A DNA stretch of 64,000 bases from Linanthus parryae (lineage: Eukaryota; Streptophyta; Magnoliopsida; Ericales; Polemoniaceae): NCBI GenBank assembly GCA_023055425.1, contig JALGPY010000001.1, positions 139,525,368 through 139,589,367 of the forward strand, written 5' to 3'. The notes beneath the pieces are model-generated. The model did no database searches. It was not told the DNA's origin and saw only the letters and a program-made list of their open reading frames with translations. Both the position numbers and the translations under genes were made by a program. This document shows positions 1-27,434 of the stretch, in pieces. The stretch's first letter is position 1. Every line of letters begins with the position of its first letter.

Positions 1-277
1 GTTGTAGCAATACTTTCCAAGCAACATTAGTGGGGAAGAAGATATGTCTTTTCGCTCCTAGAGTAAAGGCTTTTCACTTCATCACAAGTCCAAGAATTTC
101 AACTGGTGGTTGATATTATGTGAGCCATAAGATCATAAATCATTTACCTAACTTTCTCCCCAACGAGATATTTTAGAAGAAAACAAGTAAAGAAAAATAA
201 AACAGAACACAGTACTATAGTAGTCAACCCATTAAGTCCAGACCAAGCATGAGATAGTTTTAAATGCAATCAGATAC

Positions 278-15883
<15,606 letters not shown>

Positions 15884-16420
15884 TCTATCAGACTAAATCA
15901 CTGCGAAAATGGAACTCATAACTCGTTGTTTTCGGGGGGACCAAGAACCAGCTCTTAGTCCCCTAATGTAATCATATCATTTAATCAGTGACCAGATAGG
16001 TTTCACCTACACCAATAATATCCAAAATCAAGGCATGAAACTAAAATAATAATAAAAAAATCCAATAAACGTATATGTACATCGATGAATTCACAACATA
16101 AATGCAACAAGAAACTCAAATTTTAGGTATAAGTGTAGTATCGTATGAGTGTAATCAAATGCAACGATGAGGAGTGGTGGATTACCTGCATCTCCGGTTA
16201 CAGTTCGGAACCAAATCGAAATCTGAAGCTCCGACGAGTCTCTGAAGCTCTTTCTTCACTCGATTTTGCGCGATTTTCGGAGGCTTCTTCGCAGCCTGAG
16301 AGAGAGATGGAGACGGTGAAGAAGAAGAAGAAGAAGAAGAAGAAGAAGAAGAAGAAACCTGGTAGTGAGAACGTTGTTGCTTGGCTCGTTGGCTAATTCT
16401 GTTTCGACGGGACACGGAAG
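15884..16420 (-). promoter_or_regulatory. TIC236 5'UTR with a spliced leader intron and CTT-rich tract
   Basis: On the minus strand a strong donor (TGCAG/GTAATCC, exon end 16186) and an acceptor (TTTTCGCAG/TGATTT, exon restart 15900) define a 285-bp leader intron. The ATG follows 17 bases after the acceptor. The upstream leader exon contains a perfect (CTT)n run (GAA on the plus strand, about 16318-16356), a common pyrimidine-rich plant 5'UTR element. The transcription start is not determined; somewhere near 16400 is likely. Confidence 0.7.
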
Positions 16421-17389
16421 AGGGAATAAGTTTGGGGCTGTTGCCTTATCTGCCCCTGACGAGTGAATTAAAATACGGATTTGCTTTTTATGTGACGAGA
16501 GCCAGAGAACAATGTGGATCAGTCGAAGGTCTTTCAAATCTCGTTTAGGGAAATTGCAGTGAGACCCCCCAGTCGCCTTCTCATTCCATTAATATGAAAA
16601 CATCTTGAATTGTTTCATAAGAATGTTAGTCACGATAATATACTATGAAAAGATTAAGAAGTGTTGTTTTACCAGTCGAGTCATTATATACACATGTTCA
16701 ACTATGAGACATAAATGGGTAGGGAATGGCAACGATTTTAGAGGTGAAAAGATGGACATATTGTGAATTGCTATTTGTATCATTCAAGTGGAATTGTTAA
16801 TAGAAACATAGTCAGAGTGCATTTTACAAAATGCTCTCTCTAGAGCCTCTCCCTTCTGCTCCATGAGCCATTGTTCCCGCTTGGTTTCAAGCTCCCAATC
16901 ACCACCCCTCCTCCGCTCTCTCTCCGTCCATTGCAATTCTCCACCTCCCTTGGCGACGCTGCAACCAATAGACGCTGCAGTCATCCACCATCCCCTCTTT
17001 GTTTATTGCATTTAGCTTACTCTAGCACTCTATATATCTATATTTCTAATCTCCTCTCACAAACTCTAATCTCTCTTCATCATAGTCTACAGCCTACTAA
17101 CGCTATCTCTCTGCAGGTGATCAAGATATCCAAGATCTCTAGGAGGAGTTTTGCTCACGCTACACTTCTCCCGTCTGCAGAATTTGCAGTCATCATTTCT
17201 CTCCCTCAACATGCATTGGCCTAATATTCTTTTTGTTCTCACCTCTATTTGTTTATGCTCTTATTGATTTGCTTATATCTCTTGCAGGACTAGTTGTATC
17301 TAAATCACGCCTAAGTTCTCTCTTGTAGTGGCTACCTATCAAATCTCACTTTCTTTGTTCTTTCCTCTGTAATCCTTCTCACCTTCACT

Positions 17390-19489
17390 ATGTCCAAGCC
17401 TTACCAATACGATACCAGTAGCCCCCCCTCAAACGATTCCATGGAGGAAAGGCTTGATGAAAGGGGCTCTGTGCTTTCACTGGATCCCTCAAGAGCATTC
17501 ACATTCAGAGAAGTGCTGAAAAACACGTTGATCGCCAAATTCGTGGGGAAAAACTCTCTATCGCCTGCAGTCATGCAAAAAGCCATTAGTAAAGTGTGGA
17601 AAACTTATGGTTCGGTTTGGATTGAAAAGAAGGGTGACTTTTATCTTTTTCACTTTCAAAATCCAAAAGACAAAGAGTTTTTTCTTAATGAATCACTAGT
17701 CTCTATTCATGGTCTTTCACTAGTTTTCAAGGAAAGACTCAACAACCAAGCCCTTTCTGAAATTGATTTCACCAAAGCTGATGTTTGGTTTCAAGTTCCT
17801 AATATCTCGCTAGAAGGTTTTGATTTTGAAACTGCAGAAAAATGGGGAATTTAGTAGGGGATTTAGTGGTTGTTGATTGGTCTTTCAACAGAGTTAGAAG
17901 CATGCAAGGGCTAAGAATCAAATCCAGAGTGGCTTTGGATCAGGCTCTTACACCTGGTGTTTATCTTAATGTTCCAGGGGAAGATGAATTCAAATGGGTT
18001 TTTTTCAGTTACGAAAGAATTTTCAAAATTTGCTATAGATGTGGTTGTGTTGGGCATGACAATAGGCACTGTAATACTAACCTGGTGGCTGTCTTGGAGA
18101 GCCTGGAAGCTAGATACTTGCAATCACACCATCTCTCTGCCTACCCCTTCCACGTTAACCCTCACCGGAAAATGTTCACTCGCCTTCTGAAGTATCACTC
18201 AAAACATGGCCCTCACCGCACCATGAAATTTGATTCAAGTGTTAGCCCTGTTTACACCTTTCAGGAACTCTCCATCTCCCATGACCCAAACCAAGGCCCC
18301 CCCCCTGCCACCACAACAACCATCTGTAGACCACTCACCCTCATCTAATGACTCTGCTGCTTTCTTTACACCACCCTCCAACCCAGATAGTGCACCCTCC
18401 AATCAAACCTCCCTAATGAACGCCACCTCTGTTTTTATACAAAGCTATTTCCCTAACATTCACCACTTAATCCAACAGTCTCAGGCGTTTCTCCTTCCGC
18501 AGCACATCCCTTCCTCTTCCATGCCAATTCATGCACATGTCTCAGAAGCAGTTATGGCTGATACTCTCTCTCACCCATCCCAACCGTCCATAATCAATAG
18601 TGGTGCATGTCCCCAGTCTAAGGCATCTCAACCGCCTCAAATGAATGAGGGTGCAAGTTCAGAAATGGTCTTCAACTCATTCAATAGATCCATGCATCCC
18701 CTTTTTGAAACGGGTGATTCTTTAATTCATGATCTGAAAAGCCTCCCCCCTATTTCCACTATAAAACCCTCCGACCAATCAACAAGGACCCCTTTTCAGC
18801 AACTGCCACCCAAAACTTTATCTCTCTCTTGTCCCAATCCTCATCTCCTCCAAACTCACACCTCCCAAATGAGGCAATTACCCACCACCTATAAAATGCT
18901 CTCTTCCCGTTCTGGCTTCTCAATCAGAGCCCCTGACTTTACTCCCACAAATACTTCGGAGGCAGACACTGATTTGGAACAGAGAAAGAAAGAAGTGGTT
19001 GATATTGATAAAATGCTCAAGGAAGTTAGCCCCTCGATTCCAAAGAAGACCAGAGGGAGAAGAGGTGAAACCAAAAAGGAGAAAGAGATCATGCAGAAAA
19101 AAGAGGGTAGGAAAGGGTTGGGGAAAAATGTGGCCAAAGGAAAGGACAAGCTTGTCAGCAAGCCAAGAGGAGCCTTGCAAATCCCGGCGTTGAAAAAGGT
19201 GGCGAAGAAGAGGGAAATTCCTGTGGCCTCGATGGCAGATAGCAAGGGGAAAGGCAAGAAGCAGAAAATCACTACCAGTTTGGAGGCTCAAAAAGGTATC
19301 ACTAGAAGTTTTTATGATCTATTTCAGACTTTTAATTTCAATCCATTCTCCAAACATTTTTTCAACTTTAAGTTCAAAAAAAGATCTAGATCTCTGGGAG
19401 ACACTGGTCCTTCTCTTCTGCATCCCAACAAAATACTCTGTTCTGGGTTTAGGGTGGTTGTCCCAAAACAACCCCCAAGAGAGCCATGA
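17390..19489 (+). pseudogene. LINE ORF1: DUF4283-like RNA-binding protein with CCHC knuckle, two compensating frame breaks
   Basis: The first section (17390-17854) resembles the DUF4283 domain of plant LINE ORF1 proteins. Near 17848 the frame shifts by one base; the domain continues in the frame of 17842-18348. That part contains a zinc knuckle CYRCGCVGHDNRHC (CX2CX4HX4C, 18031-18072). At a run of Cs around 18295-18304 the reading returns to the original frame and continues to 19489 as a Ser/Pro-rich then Lys-rich basic tail. The product would bind element RNA in a normal copy. The C-run suggests slippage, in replication or possibly in base calling. Confidence 0.82.
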
Positions 19490-22400
19490 ATCTTATCACT
19501 TGGAATTGCAGAGGCTTGGGACAGGACTCTGCAATTCGAGAAGTCTTTTCCCTGTCTCGTAAATTTAAGCCTGCTCTCCTCTTTCTTTCTGAAACCAAGC
19601 AAAAAAATTGTTTCATTCAAAGAAAATTTCGTAAACTAGGTTTTGACAAGCATTGTTTTGTTGATCCTTTAGGATCTAGTGGTGGTCTTTGGTGTGCGTG
19701 GCATTCTTCTCTTCTTAGTGCCTCTCTAAAATGGTCATCGGAGAATCTCATTCTCCTTGAAATAGCAAATCCTAATCCAGCACTCCCCTCATGGTTCTTA
19801 GGTTTAGTTTATGGTAACCCGAATTTTGATCAACGACTGCATGTTTGGAACCTTTTTGATTCTATTCTCCCTGTTAATGGTCCCTTGGTGTTAATAGGAG
19901 ACTTCAATCAGGTTCTTTTCTCTCATGATAAAATTGGGCCTTGTGCTTCTAATATTAGAGGCTCTGATACTCTTCTAAACTTCTTAAACAAATGGGCTCT
20001 TTTTGAGGTTAAAAACATTGGCCCTTGGTTCACCTGGACAAATAATAGATCAAGCAGCTCTCCTACGTTTGAGAGGCTTGATAGAGCTTGGTGTAATGTG
20101 CATCTTATTAGCTCTTTTCCTGACCTTACTATTCAGAATCTTGGCATAGGATCATCTGATCATTCTCCCATGGTTCTAAGACTATCCCAACCCTCCACCG
20201 TTAAGTTCCCTCCCAGGCGTTTTGAGATTTGGTGGTTAAACTCATCTGAATCTAAGGAGCTTCTAAAATACATTTGGAGCCTCCCCATTCCAGGATCACC
20301 TTGCTTTAGAGTGGCTAAGCTTCTAGCTATCACCCTTAAAGCTTTTAGAGCTTGGGCCTCTGCTAGACCCCTGCAGAACCAGATAAAATATGTCAAAAAT
20401 CAAATCGCTACCCAGCAGTCTCTCCTTCCTGACCCTCAAGCTATCTCCTCTTTTATTCAGCTCCATCATCAGCTCCAGGATCTGCTTAATCAAGAAGAAA
20501 TCTATTGGGCTCATAGAGCTAGATGTAAATGGCTAAGAGAGGGAAATAAAAATACAAAATTTTTTCATGCATGCACCAAAATTAATAAAACTATTCATGG
20601 AATTTGGAATCTTCAACTCTCTGATGGCTCTTTTGTTTCTGATCAAAATGACATTTTGAAATTGTTCCTTGATCATTATCAATCAATTTATGCTGAGCCC
20701 TCTCCTAGCCTAACAGATCTCTCAAACCAAAATGACAACTTGTTTTCTTTCTCTCTTCTTTTCAACGTTACAAAGTTTTTAACTCCTGACCAACAAACTT
20801 TCCTTTCAACATCTTTCACTGCATCTTAAGTCACCCAAGCAGTCTTTGAGATGGCTCCCCTGAAGGCCTCTGGCCCTGATGGTTTCCAGCCAGCTTTCTT
20901 TCAATTGGAGCCTTTGCTCCACCACCATCATATCAGCTGTACTTTCTTTCCTCAACTCAGGTCACTTGCTCAAGGAGATAAATAAAACTCATATCATACT
21001 CATTCCTAAGTGCCATAACCCTTTAAAAGTTGGTGACTATAGGCCTATCAGTTTGTGCAATGTCCTTTACAGAATAATAGCCAAAGTTTTGGCTAATAGA
21101 CTTAAGCATGTCCGTCCCTCTCTCATATCTATTAATCAGAATGGTTTCATCCCCCAGAGGTTAATCCAAGACAACATCTTCATAGGTCAGGATCTGGTCC
21201 ATACCATACATAAAGCTAAAAATAGTTCTCAACCCATATTAGGAGCTTTAAAATTAGATATCTCGAAAGCTTTTGATCGCATTAGATGGGACTTCCTTGA
21301 GCACGTAATGGTTCAGATGCACTTCCCCTCCCATTTTATTAAACTCATTATGCAATGCATCACCACTGTTTCCTATTCCATTATACTCAATAGATCTCAG
21401 TCCAATTTCTTTAAGCCTAATAGAGGGCTGAGACAAGGGGATCCACTCTCCCCCTTCCTTTTTGCACTCTGTGCAGAAGTCCTCTCAAGCTCTCTTACAG
21501 CTGCTGAAGAAGATGGGCTCCTTCACGGCATTCCCTTTTCAAATCATCTAACAATCTCTCATTTACAGTTTGCTGATGACACACTTCTCTTCTTCAAAAT
21601 TTCCCCCCAAACCAGTAGCAACATTAAGCTAATTCTTGATCTCTATGCCACTCAGTCTGGCCAATCTATCAATCTTGACAAATCTTCTCTAGTCTTCAGT
21701 CCCAATTGCTCCACTGCAGATAAAAATCACTTTCTCAGCTGCCTAGGATTGGCTCCAAGTGACTGCATAGGAAAGTACCTTGGCATCTCTTTAGACTCTA
21801 AAGGCTCAAGTAAAACTATTATCAAGAATACCATTGAAAAAATCAGAAATAAGTGTGCTTCTTGGCAAGGCCTTCTTCTTAACCCCTTAGGAAGAGCCAC
21901 TCTGATTAAATCTGTGCTTAATAGTTACCTTGTCTATCCCATGTCTATTTGCCTCTTCCCAAAGAAAGACTGTAACACTATAAAATCTGTCTTCTCTCAA
22001 TTTTACTGGTCTGGGGATTGCACTAAAAAGCGTATTCATTGGCTCTCTTGGGACTTTCTTTGCAATAAGCCCAAGAATGGGGGTTTGGGTTTTAAAAATC
22101 TACAGTGCTTTAATTCTGCTCTTTTAGCTAAAAGCAGCTGGAGAATTCTCAAGGACCAAAACTCTCTTTTCACAAAATATTTTTCTACAAAATATTGCAA
22201 AAGGAAATCTTTTTTGAGCCTCAATCCTGCTTCTACCTCCTCTACTGCTTGGAAAAACATTTGTAAAGGCAGAAGTACTTTGAGAATGGGGCTGCAATGG
22301 AAAATTGCTTCAGGGCAGGCCATTGATCTGGGTGATGATGGATGGATTAAAGATGTACCTGGTGCTTCTATTAAGGAATGCTTACTACACACACATCACC

Positions 22401-23119
22401 ATAGCACTCCCCATAAGGTTGGCCACTTGATAAACCAGCAGCAAAAGGTGTGGAAAGTTGAGCTAATAGATGAGCTATTTCCAACATGGTTGCGAGATAG
22501 AATCCTTAACACTCCAATAGACATGCTTGAAAGCACAGATACCCCCTACTGGGGAGCCTCCTCCAATGGAATTTTCACTGTTAAATCTGCTTATTCCCTG
22601 CTTAACTATAATAACTCCTCACCATTATCAATTGCAGCCACCATCCACTTTAATCCCATAAGTTTTAGATACAACTGGAAAAGACTCTGGTCCTCAGGCC
22701 TCCCTTCTAATATCACTCACCTCTTCTGGAGAATCTGCACTAACTCTCTGCCTTGCCTATCCAATATTAACTCTAGAATTTCTATATCAAACCCCTGCTG
22801 TCCTCACTGTCCTAACCATATTGAAACTGCTAATCATATTTTCCTTCTTTGTCCTAAGGCTCAGGATCTTTGGGGTAGAGCCCCACTTCAACCTAATCAG
22901 AAACCAACACACTCTTCCTCAGACATTAGTAAATGGTTATTGAGATGGATAAATAAGAAAAAGAAACTCCAAAATCAGAATAACTGGCATTGGATCCCAG
23001 CTATTTTCTGGATCCTTTGGATTACCAGAAACAAACTCTTATTTGATAAACAAGTTTCCACTCCTTGCTCTTTATTCCTACAGACAGAGGCTCTTGCAAA
23101 CTTTCTTACTTTATGTTGA
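19486..23119 (+). pseudogene. LINE ORF2: endonuclease / reverse transcriptase, broken between the two domains
   Basis: The start codon overlaps the ORF1 stop (ATGA at 19486-19489). The N-terminal part is an APE-like endonuclease (start LITWNCRGLGQDSAIREVF, then LVLIGDFNQVLFSHD, and SSDHSPMVLRL at about 20150). A TAA interrupts the frame at 20827-20829, within a stretch that still reads APLKASGPDGF after it. A one-base frame change near 20900 leads into the reverse transcriptase frame (20879-23119). Visible motifs are YRPISLCNVLYRIIAKVLANRL, split as family block 1, then the catalytic FADDTLLFF (FADD at 21569-21580), and a C-terminal zinc-binding zf-RVT block with CCPHCPNHIETANHIFLLCP. No RNase H domain follows. 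Not functional as read. Confidence 0.9.
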
Positions 23120-23760
23120 TCTTCCTTGGGATTTACTTTGTAAGTTTTTCTTAGCTAATGAAGGTTGGGTGGAGGTAGAGGTTAAAAAGGGAAGGCCAGA
23201 ATGGTTGCCAGGACAAGTGCGGTTCTACCCCCAGGCCTTGGTGGAAGTGTCTCAAGCTGTCCCTCTAGCAGTGCTCCCCCCTGTGCATGGAGCTTTCAAT
23301 CTCAAGAATACAGTCTCTGCTGATGTGTCTGCTAAGGGCAAAGGAGGAGGAGGTGAAGGAAGTTCTGGTGCTCCAGATGTGGTCCATTCCATTGAAGCTT
23401 CAAGTGTTAGTGCTTCAGGTGCTGTCTCTGGCGAAGAATTCCCTCCCATTCTAGATAGTGAGCTCATGTCTGCAGTCATCCCCTTCATTGACGTCTAAAG
23501 ACTCTGGTTCTATGTGGATATCTCTCAGTTTCTCTCTCAGCTTATCTATCTATCATGTGTTAGTATTGGTATGAATGTTATCAGTTTGGTGTAGCTTTAG
23601 TCCCTGTTTTGCTACTGAATTGCTCTTGGCTAGGCTCCCTCAGCTAGCTTGAAGTCTTGATGTTTTAGTGGTTTGTGGCTGGTAGTTTTCAGTACTCCTA
23701 CTTGTTGTGTACTTATCGTATTCACTATCTATTGAAGTTCTACTTTTACCGCAAAAAAAA
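23120..23760 (+). other. LINE 3' region and A-tail
   Basis: Between the ORF2 stop and the A-tail an open stretch (about 23150-23498) reads Gly/Ser-rich residues with no recognised domain. The rest is T-rich untranslated sequence ending in the tail. Confidence 0.6.
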
Positions 23761-23774
23761 GTGGAATTGTTAAT

Positions 23775-24735
23775 TTGATTTATTTTTTATTTTTATTTTT
23801 TTGTAGGGCTAAAAGTTTATACGACCAAAATCGCTTACAAAGAGCTCTACCTATATACACCAAAGAAGTAAAACCCCCACACCAAATGTGTAACCTGAAC
23901 GAAATCTAAAAACTATGTATATTATAGGTTCGATAAAATAAGTTAGTGTTGTTAAAAATGTGTAATAGTTTTCTTTTCTTTTTTTTTTAGAAATTGTGCG
24001 ATAATTTTATTGTTTAGTAAAAGTTACTACTATACTCATTTTTGTCTATTCATTAACTTATTAAGTAAATATGGAGAGTAGTATCGTTGGTTTTGTGATT
24101 AGGGAAGAAAAAGTCACCAAAAATTCATGAAACCCGACTTTTTTCTTCGAACCAATTTTACACTACAAACTAGATATTCAAAAATCAAAATCCACCAAAA
24201 GAATGTTCATACCAACCCCTTCCAAAAAATCCAAAAAGTAAGAAAAGTAGATTTTGAATTATGAGACAAGAAAAAGTTATACCAAACCATCCGTAAAATT
24301 TAAAAGTCACAAAAAACACGTTGAACATGTCACCAAAAGAAAAACCTCACAGCCACAAAAGTTCCAATACGGAGCACTTCTGATTCTGCAATTCTTCTTG
24401 TTCACTCTCATCTTCTTTTACTAACTTATTTCGGTGTACCAAATGTACATATCTCATGTGCATCTCAAATTTATGTACCAATTTCTTTGAAATTGCAGCT
24501 GTATTCAATCATCATCAATGAACTTCGATTCCATGCATTACTACTTTCTTTAAAACAGCAAATAAACTCAATCATTATCCGTGTGTTTTATGATTGATTC
24601 AATGTTTCTTCAGTCAGATAAGCTCGTAGCAAAGGAACATGATTCATTTCAGTAAAACATACCTGAAGCTTCCCCATCTCATGTGTGCATTCAGACTTAG
24701 AATGGACTAAGCAGAGAACAATTTGAAGATGACAT
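23775..24735. other. Intergenic AT-rich stretch
   Basis: No gene, RNA or repeat structure that I can support. It separates the LINE target site from the SYP32 3'UTR. Confidence 0.5.
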
Positions 24736-25007
24736 TATATTAACTAAGTTCGAGATTATTACAAGATATATAAGAGTACCACCACTATGTTCCAATCGAG
24801 CCGCATCTATACCCTCTAATACAAAATACTGATCAAGTACACATTCATTTCATACAGTTTTCAAGTCTCATAAACGCTGTTGCTGCTGCTGCACCAACAT
24901 AGACGACAATATAACCCCAAAAACAAAAATAACCAGGTTTAGAAAAGAAGGTTCATCATCATCACCGGTAAATTCACAAGATTTTTTGAGTTCTACAACT
25001 GCTTTTC
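24736..25007 (-). other. SYP32 3'UTR (approximate)
   Basis: Sequence following the SYP32 stop at 25008. A 69-codon open frame here is chance. The cleavage site is not determined. Confidence 0.45.
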
Positions 25008-27403
25008 TTATGCAACAAAGAATAGGAAGATCATGAGGAAGAACATCAGCACAAAGAATATTTTGATCATCAGCCACCGATTCGAGGATATGCTGTTCAG
25101 ATACTTGAGCAAAGCCCCTTGTGCTCCCTCCACATTCGCCAATGTGTCCTCCATGTTTTCGTCGATCCTGTAATAATAAAAAGGTTCCCGCAATTCAAGT
25201 GAGACATTCAACTTCTAGACAATCTTACAGCTAGTGTGTGTGCAGAAATGCGGATGTCGTTATAGCTGTGGTCCATAACTATTATCATGAAGAAAAAGTT
25301 CAACATTCTTTCTCACACCTCTGTTTTCAACAATCTAGTAGATAAAATATCTTTTTTAACAGAAGTAGTATGTTCATGATAATCAAGTGAAGGAATTGTT
25401 CAAGCTTTCGAATTCACCAACCCAAAACCCTGGATATGGGGGCAATCATAGAGTTATTTGTGCCTCCTGCTGGCACACATCACTGAACCACCTCTAACTG
25501 CTACAATTCCTATTTTGCTATTCCAAGTCGACCAGATTGAGTGGGATGAAGGTTCAACCATTGTCAGGTCCATCAGTATCTAAATTGTTAACCACATCTA
25601 CAGAACAGAAAGTTGTAGCGATGCTATGGCATATGTACTTTGAGCGGAAGTCTAGACGCGTCAAAGGATTTTGCTATATTTTGCAATGGAATCGGGCTTC
25701 GGAAGAGGGAGGGAGGAAAGAGAAGAAGTCGGGTAACTGAGATAGCCCCAACGACGCGCCTCCTACATGCACCAACGTGGGCATTTGCTGGGCTGGGATA
25801 TCATAGAAGTGTCATGTCACAAGCGAACATGGAGACAACACAACAAGACGGGGAACGAGCAAACCGGACCGTGGATACATTTAAACGAGGTATATGAATT
25901 GATAGCTTTTTTTTAAACCAAATTATGTTGTACCAAAATGTTCCACCAACCCTACCTAGCTGGACTGCTATATGAGACAGCCGCACAATTAGCTCCAGTA
26001 TCTGCTTGTTTGATTTATTATTCTTCCTCCGTAATAAAATAAAGTGGTTACAATTATGAGAAGTTTGATCCTATCATTTCTACTTAAAGGTTCACGTTTG
26101 TAGCTGTCCTGAGATACAGGAAACATCTAAAGCATCCTCCGCTAATTATCTGTTGACTTAGTTTTAACAAAATTCTATCAGACAGCTAACATTTTTTTCC
26201 CTGCAAACACATTCAAGAAGTCTCCACAGGTACGTAAGAAATATGAAGACACGACCAACTACCTAAAGGAAAATTGGCTATCTTATTGCCAAGGCCCTCA
26301 TTTACATTCTATTGACTTCGTGACAAAGCACCCCAAGTACTTTATGGCCATGTGTTGTGCTCTGCCAGAAACCTGCAGTCTCTTCCTGATTCAAAAGAGG
26401 ATATACTTTCTTTTTTTGGCTGGTGGTACACCTGTCTATAAAACTGAGTCCAAAACAATGTTTCCAAACGATGGAAACAGCAAACCAGTGCCATCCTAAT
26501 TTACTTCCCCTATCCGCAGCCCTAAAGAAAGTAAACTATCAAGTGAGAGCGGGAAAGTACAAACTATCAAGTGAGAGCGGGAAAGTACTAAATAGAACTA
26601 GATATTTCACTGCAGAAAATATGTGATTTAACATAAGGTGCATGATGGCCTTGAAATAGTTTTAGTTTTGGTCATTAATCACATTTACTGGACATCCAAT
26701 TCATACAACTGCATTAACCACTTCAGACACTTCCATATTGGTACTGCGTGTGAAACACGCCTCTATGGTTCGTTGAGCATAGAAAGATCTGATTGTTCGG
26801 CAGAAACATTGTGGTTCCTCTGAAGGACAGCCATCCTCAAAAGTTTGTGTTAATTTTATTTGGTTGCATTAAGCTATGATCTGAATATGGTTGACTGGAA
26901 AACAAATATTTTTCCAATGCAGTCATGGCAACAGCAGTTATCCCGTAGCTTGATTACCACTGCAACAGGGATCTGGGGGAGGTTGCCCAGCTTTTATCAG
27001 AATCATATCTTAGCTATAATAGTTGCATAGCATTGGTCTCACACTCTCCTTTTCCTCAGTCATCTCGTGCAAATAAACAAGAAACACAGCCATGTAATCA
27101 ATTTAAAGGCAGATGTTGTGTTCAATGTGCTAAAACACGTGATAAATGCTTCTCTTGCAATAAGGTATTAAGGTCATTGTAAAATTTGATCTTTTTCGCA
27201 GTAAATTACATCACTTCCAACAGAGATATGATGTGACTGTATTCTAACCAGGGTTTAAGAACTAACCTGATGGCAACTTCTCCTTGTTGAGAAACCAAAG
27301 TAGCTAATTGGTTAAAGATATTGCTTAGCTCATGTATGGTTGACTCCACATTTTGTAGAGCTTCAGCTCTACTCTGCATATAACTGTCCTGTACAGGAAC
27401 CAT

Positions 27404-27434
<31 letters not shown>

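Larger units (their letters stand above)
16802..23760 (+). mobile_element. L1-type LINE (non-LTR retrotransposon), near full length, reading frames broken
   Basis: The element runs from a CT-rich 5'UTR through ORF1 and ORF2 to an A-tail of eight or more bases (23753-23760). It is flanked by a perfect direct repeat, GTGGAATTGTTAAT (16788-16801 and 23761-23774). The repeat could be AAGTGGAATTGTTAAT if the last two tail bases are counted. This is a classic LINE target-site duplication and shows the 5' end is intact or nearly so. It sits between the TIC236 5' end and the SYP32 3' end. ORF1 and ORF2 both carry frame breaks, so the copy is non-autonomous now. Confidence 0.95.

Noticed and set aside
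16145..16537. Lys-, Ser- and Leu-rich frames over the GAA run
   Set aside because: They are all products of one triplet repeat in the TIC236 leader exon.
23120..23498. RNase H domain at the LINE 3' end
   Set aside because: Looked for because some plant LINEs have one; the stretch is Gly/Ser-rich with no RNase H motifs.
24868..25077. Separate small gene downstream of SYP32
   Set aside because: It is an out-of-frame overlap of the last SYP32 exon and 3'UTR.
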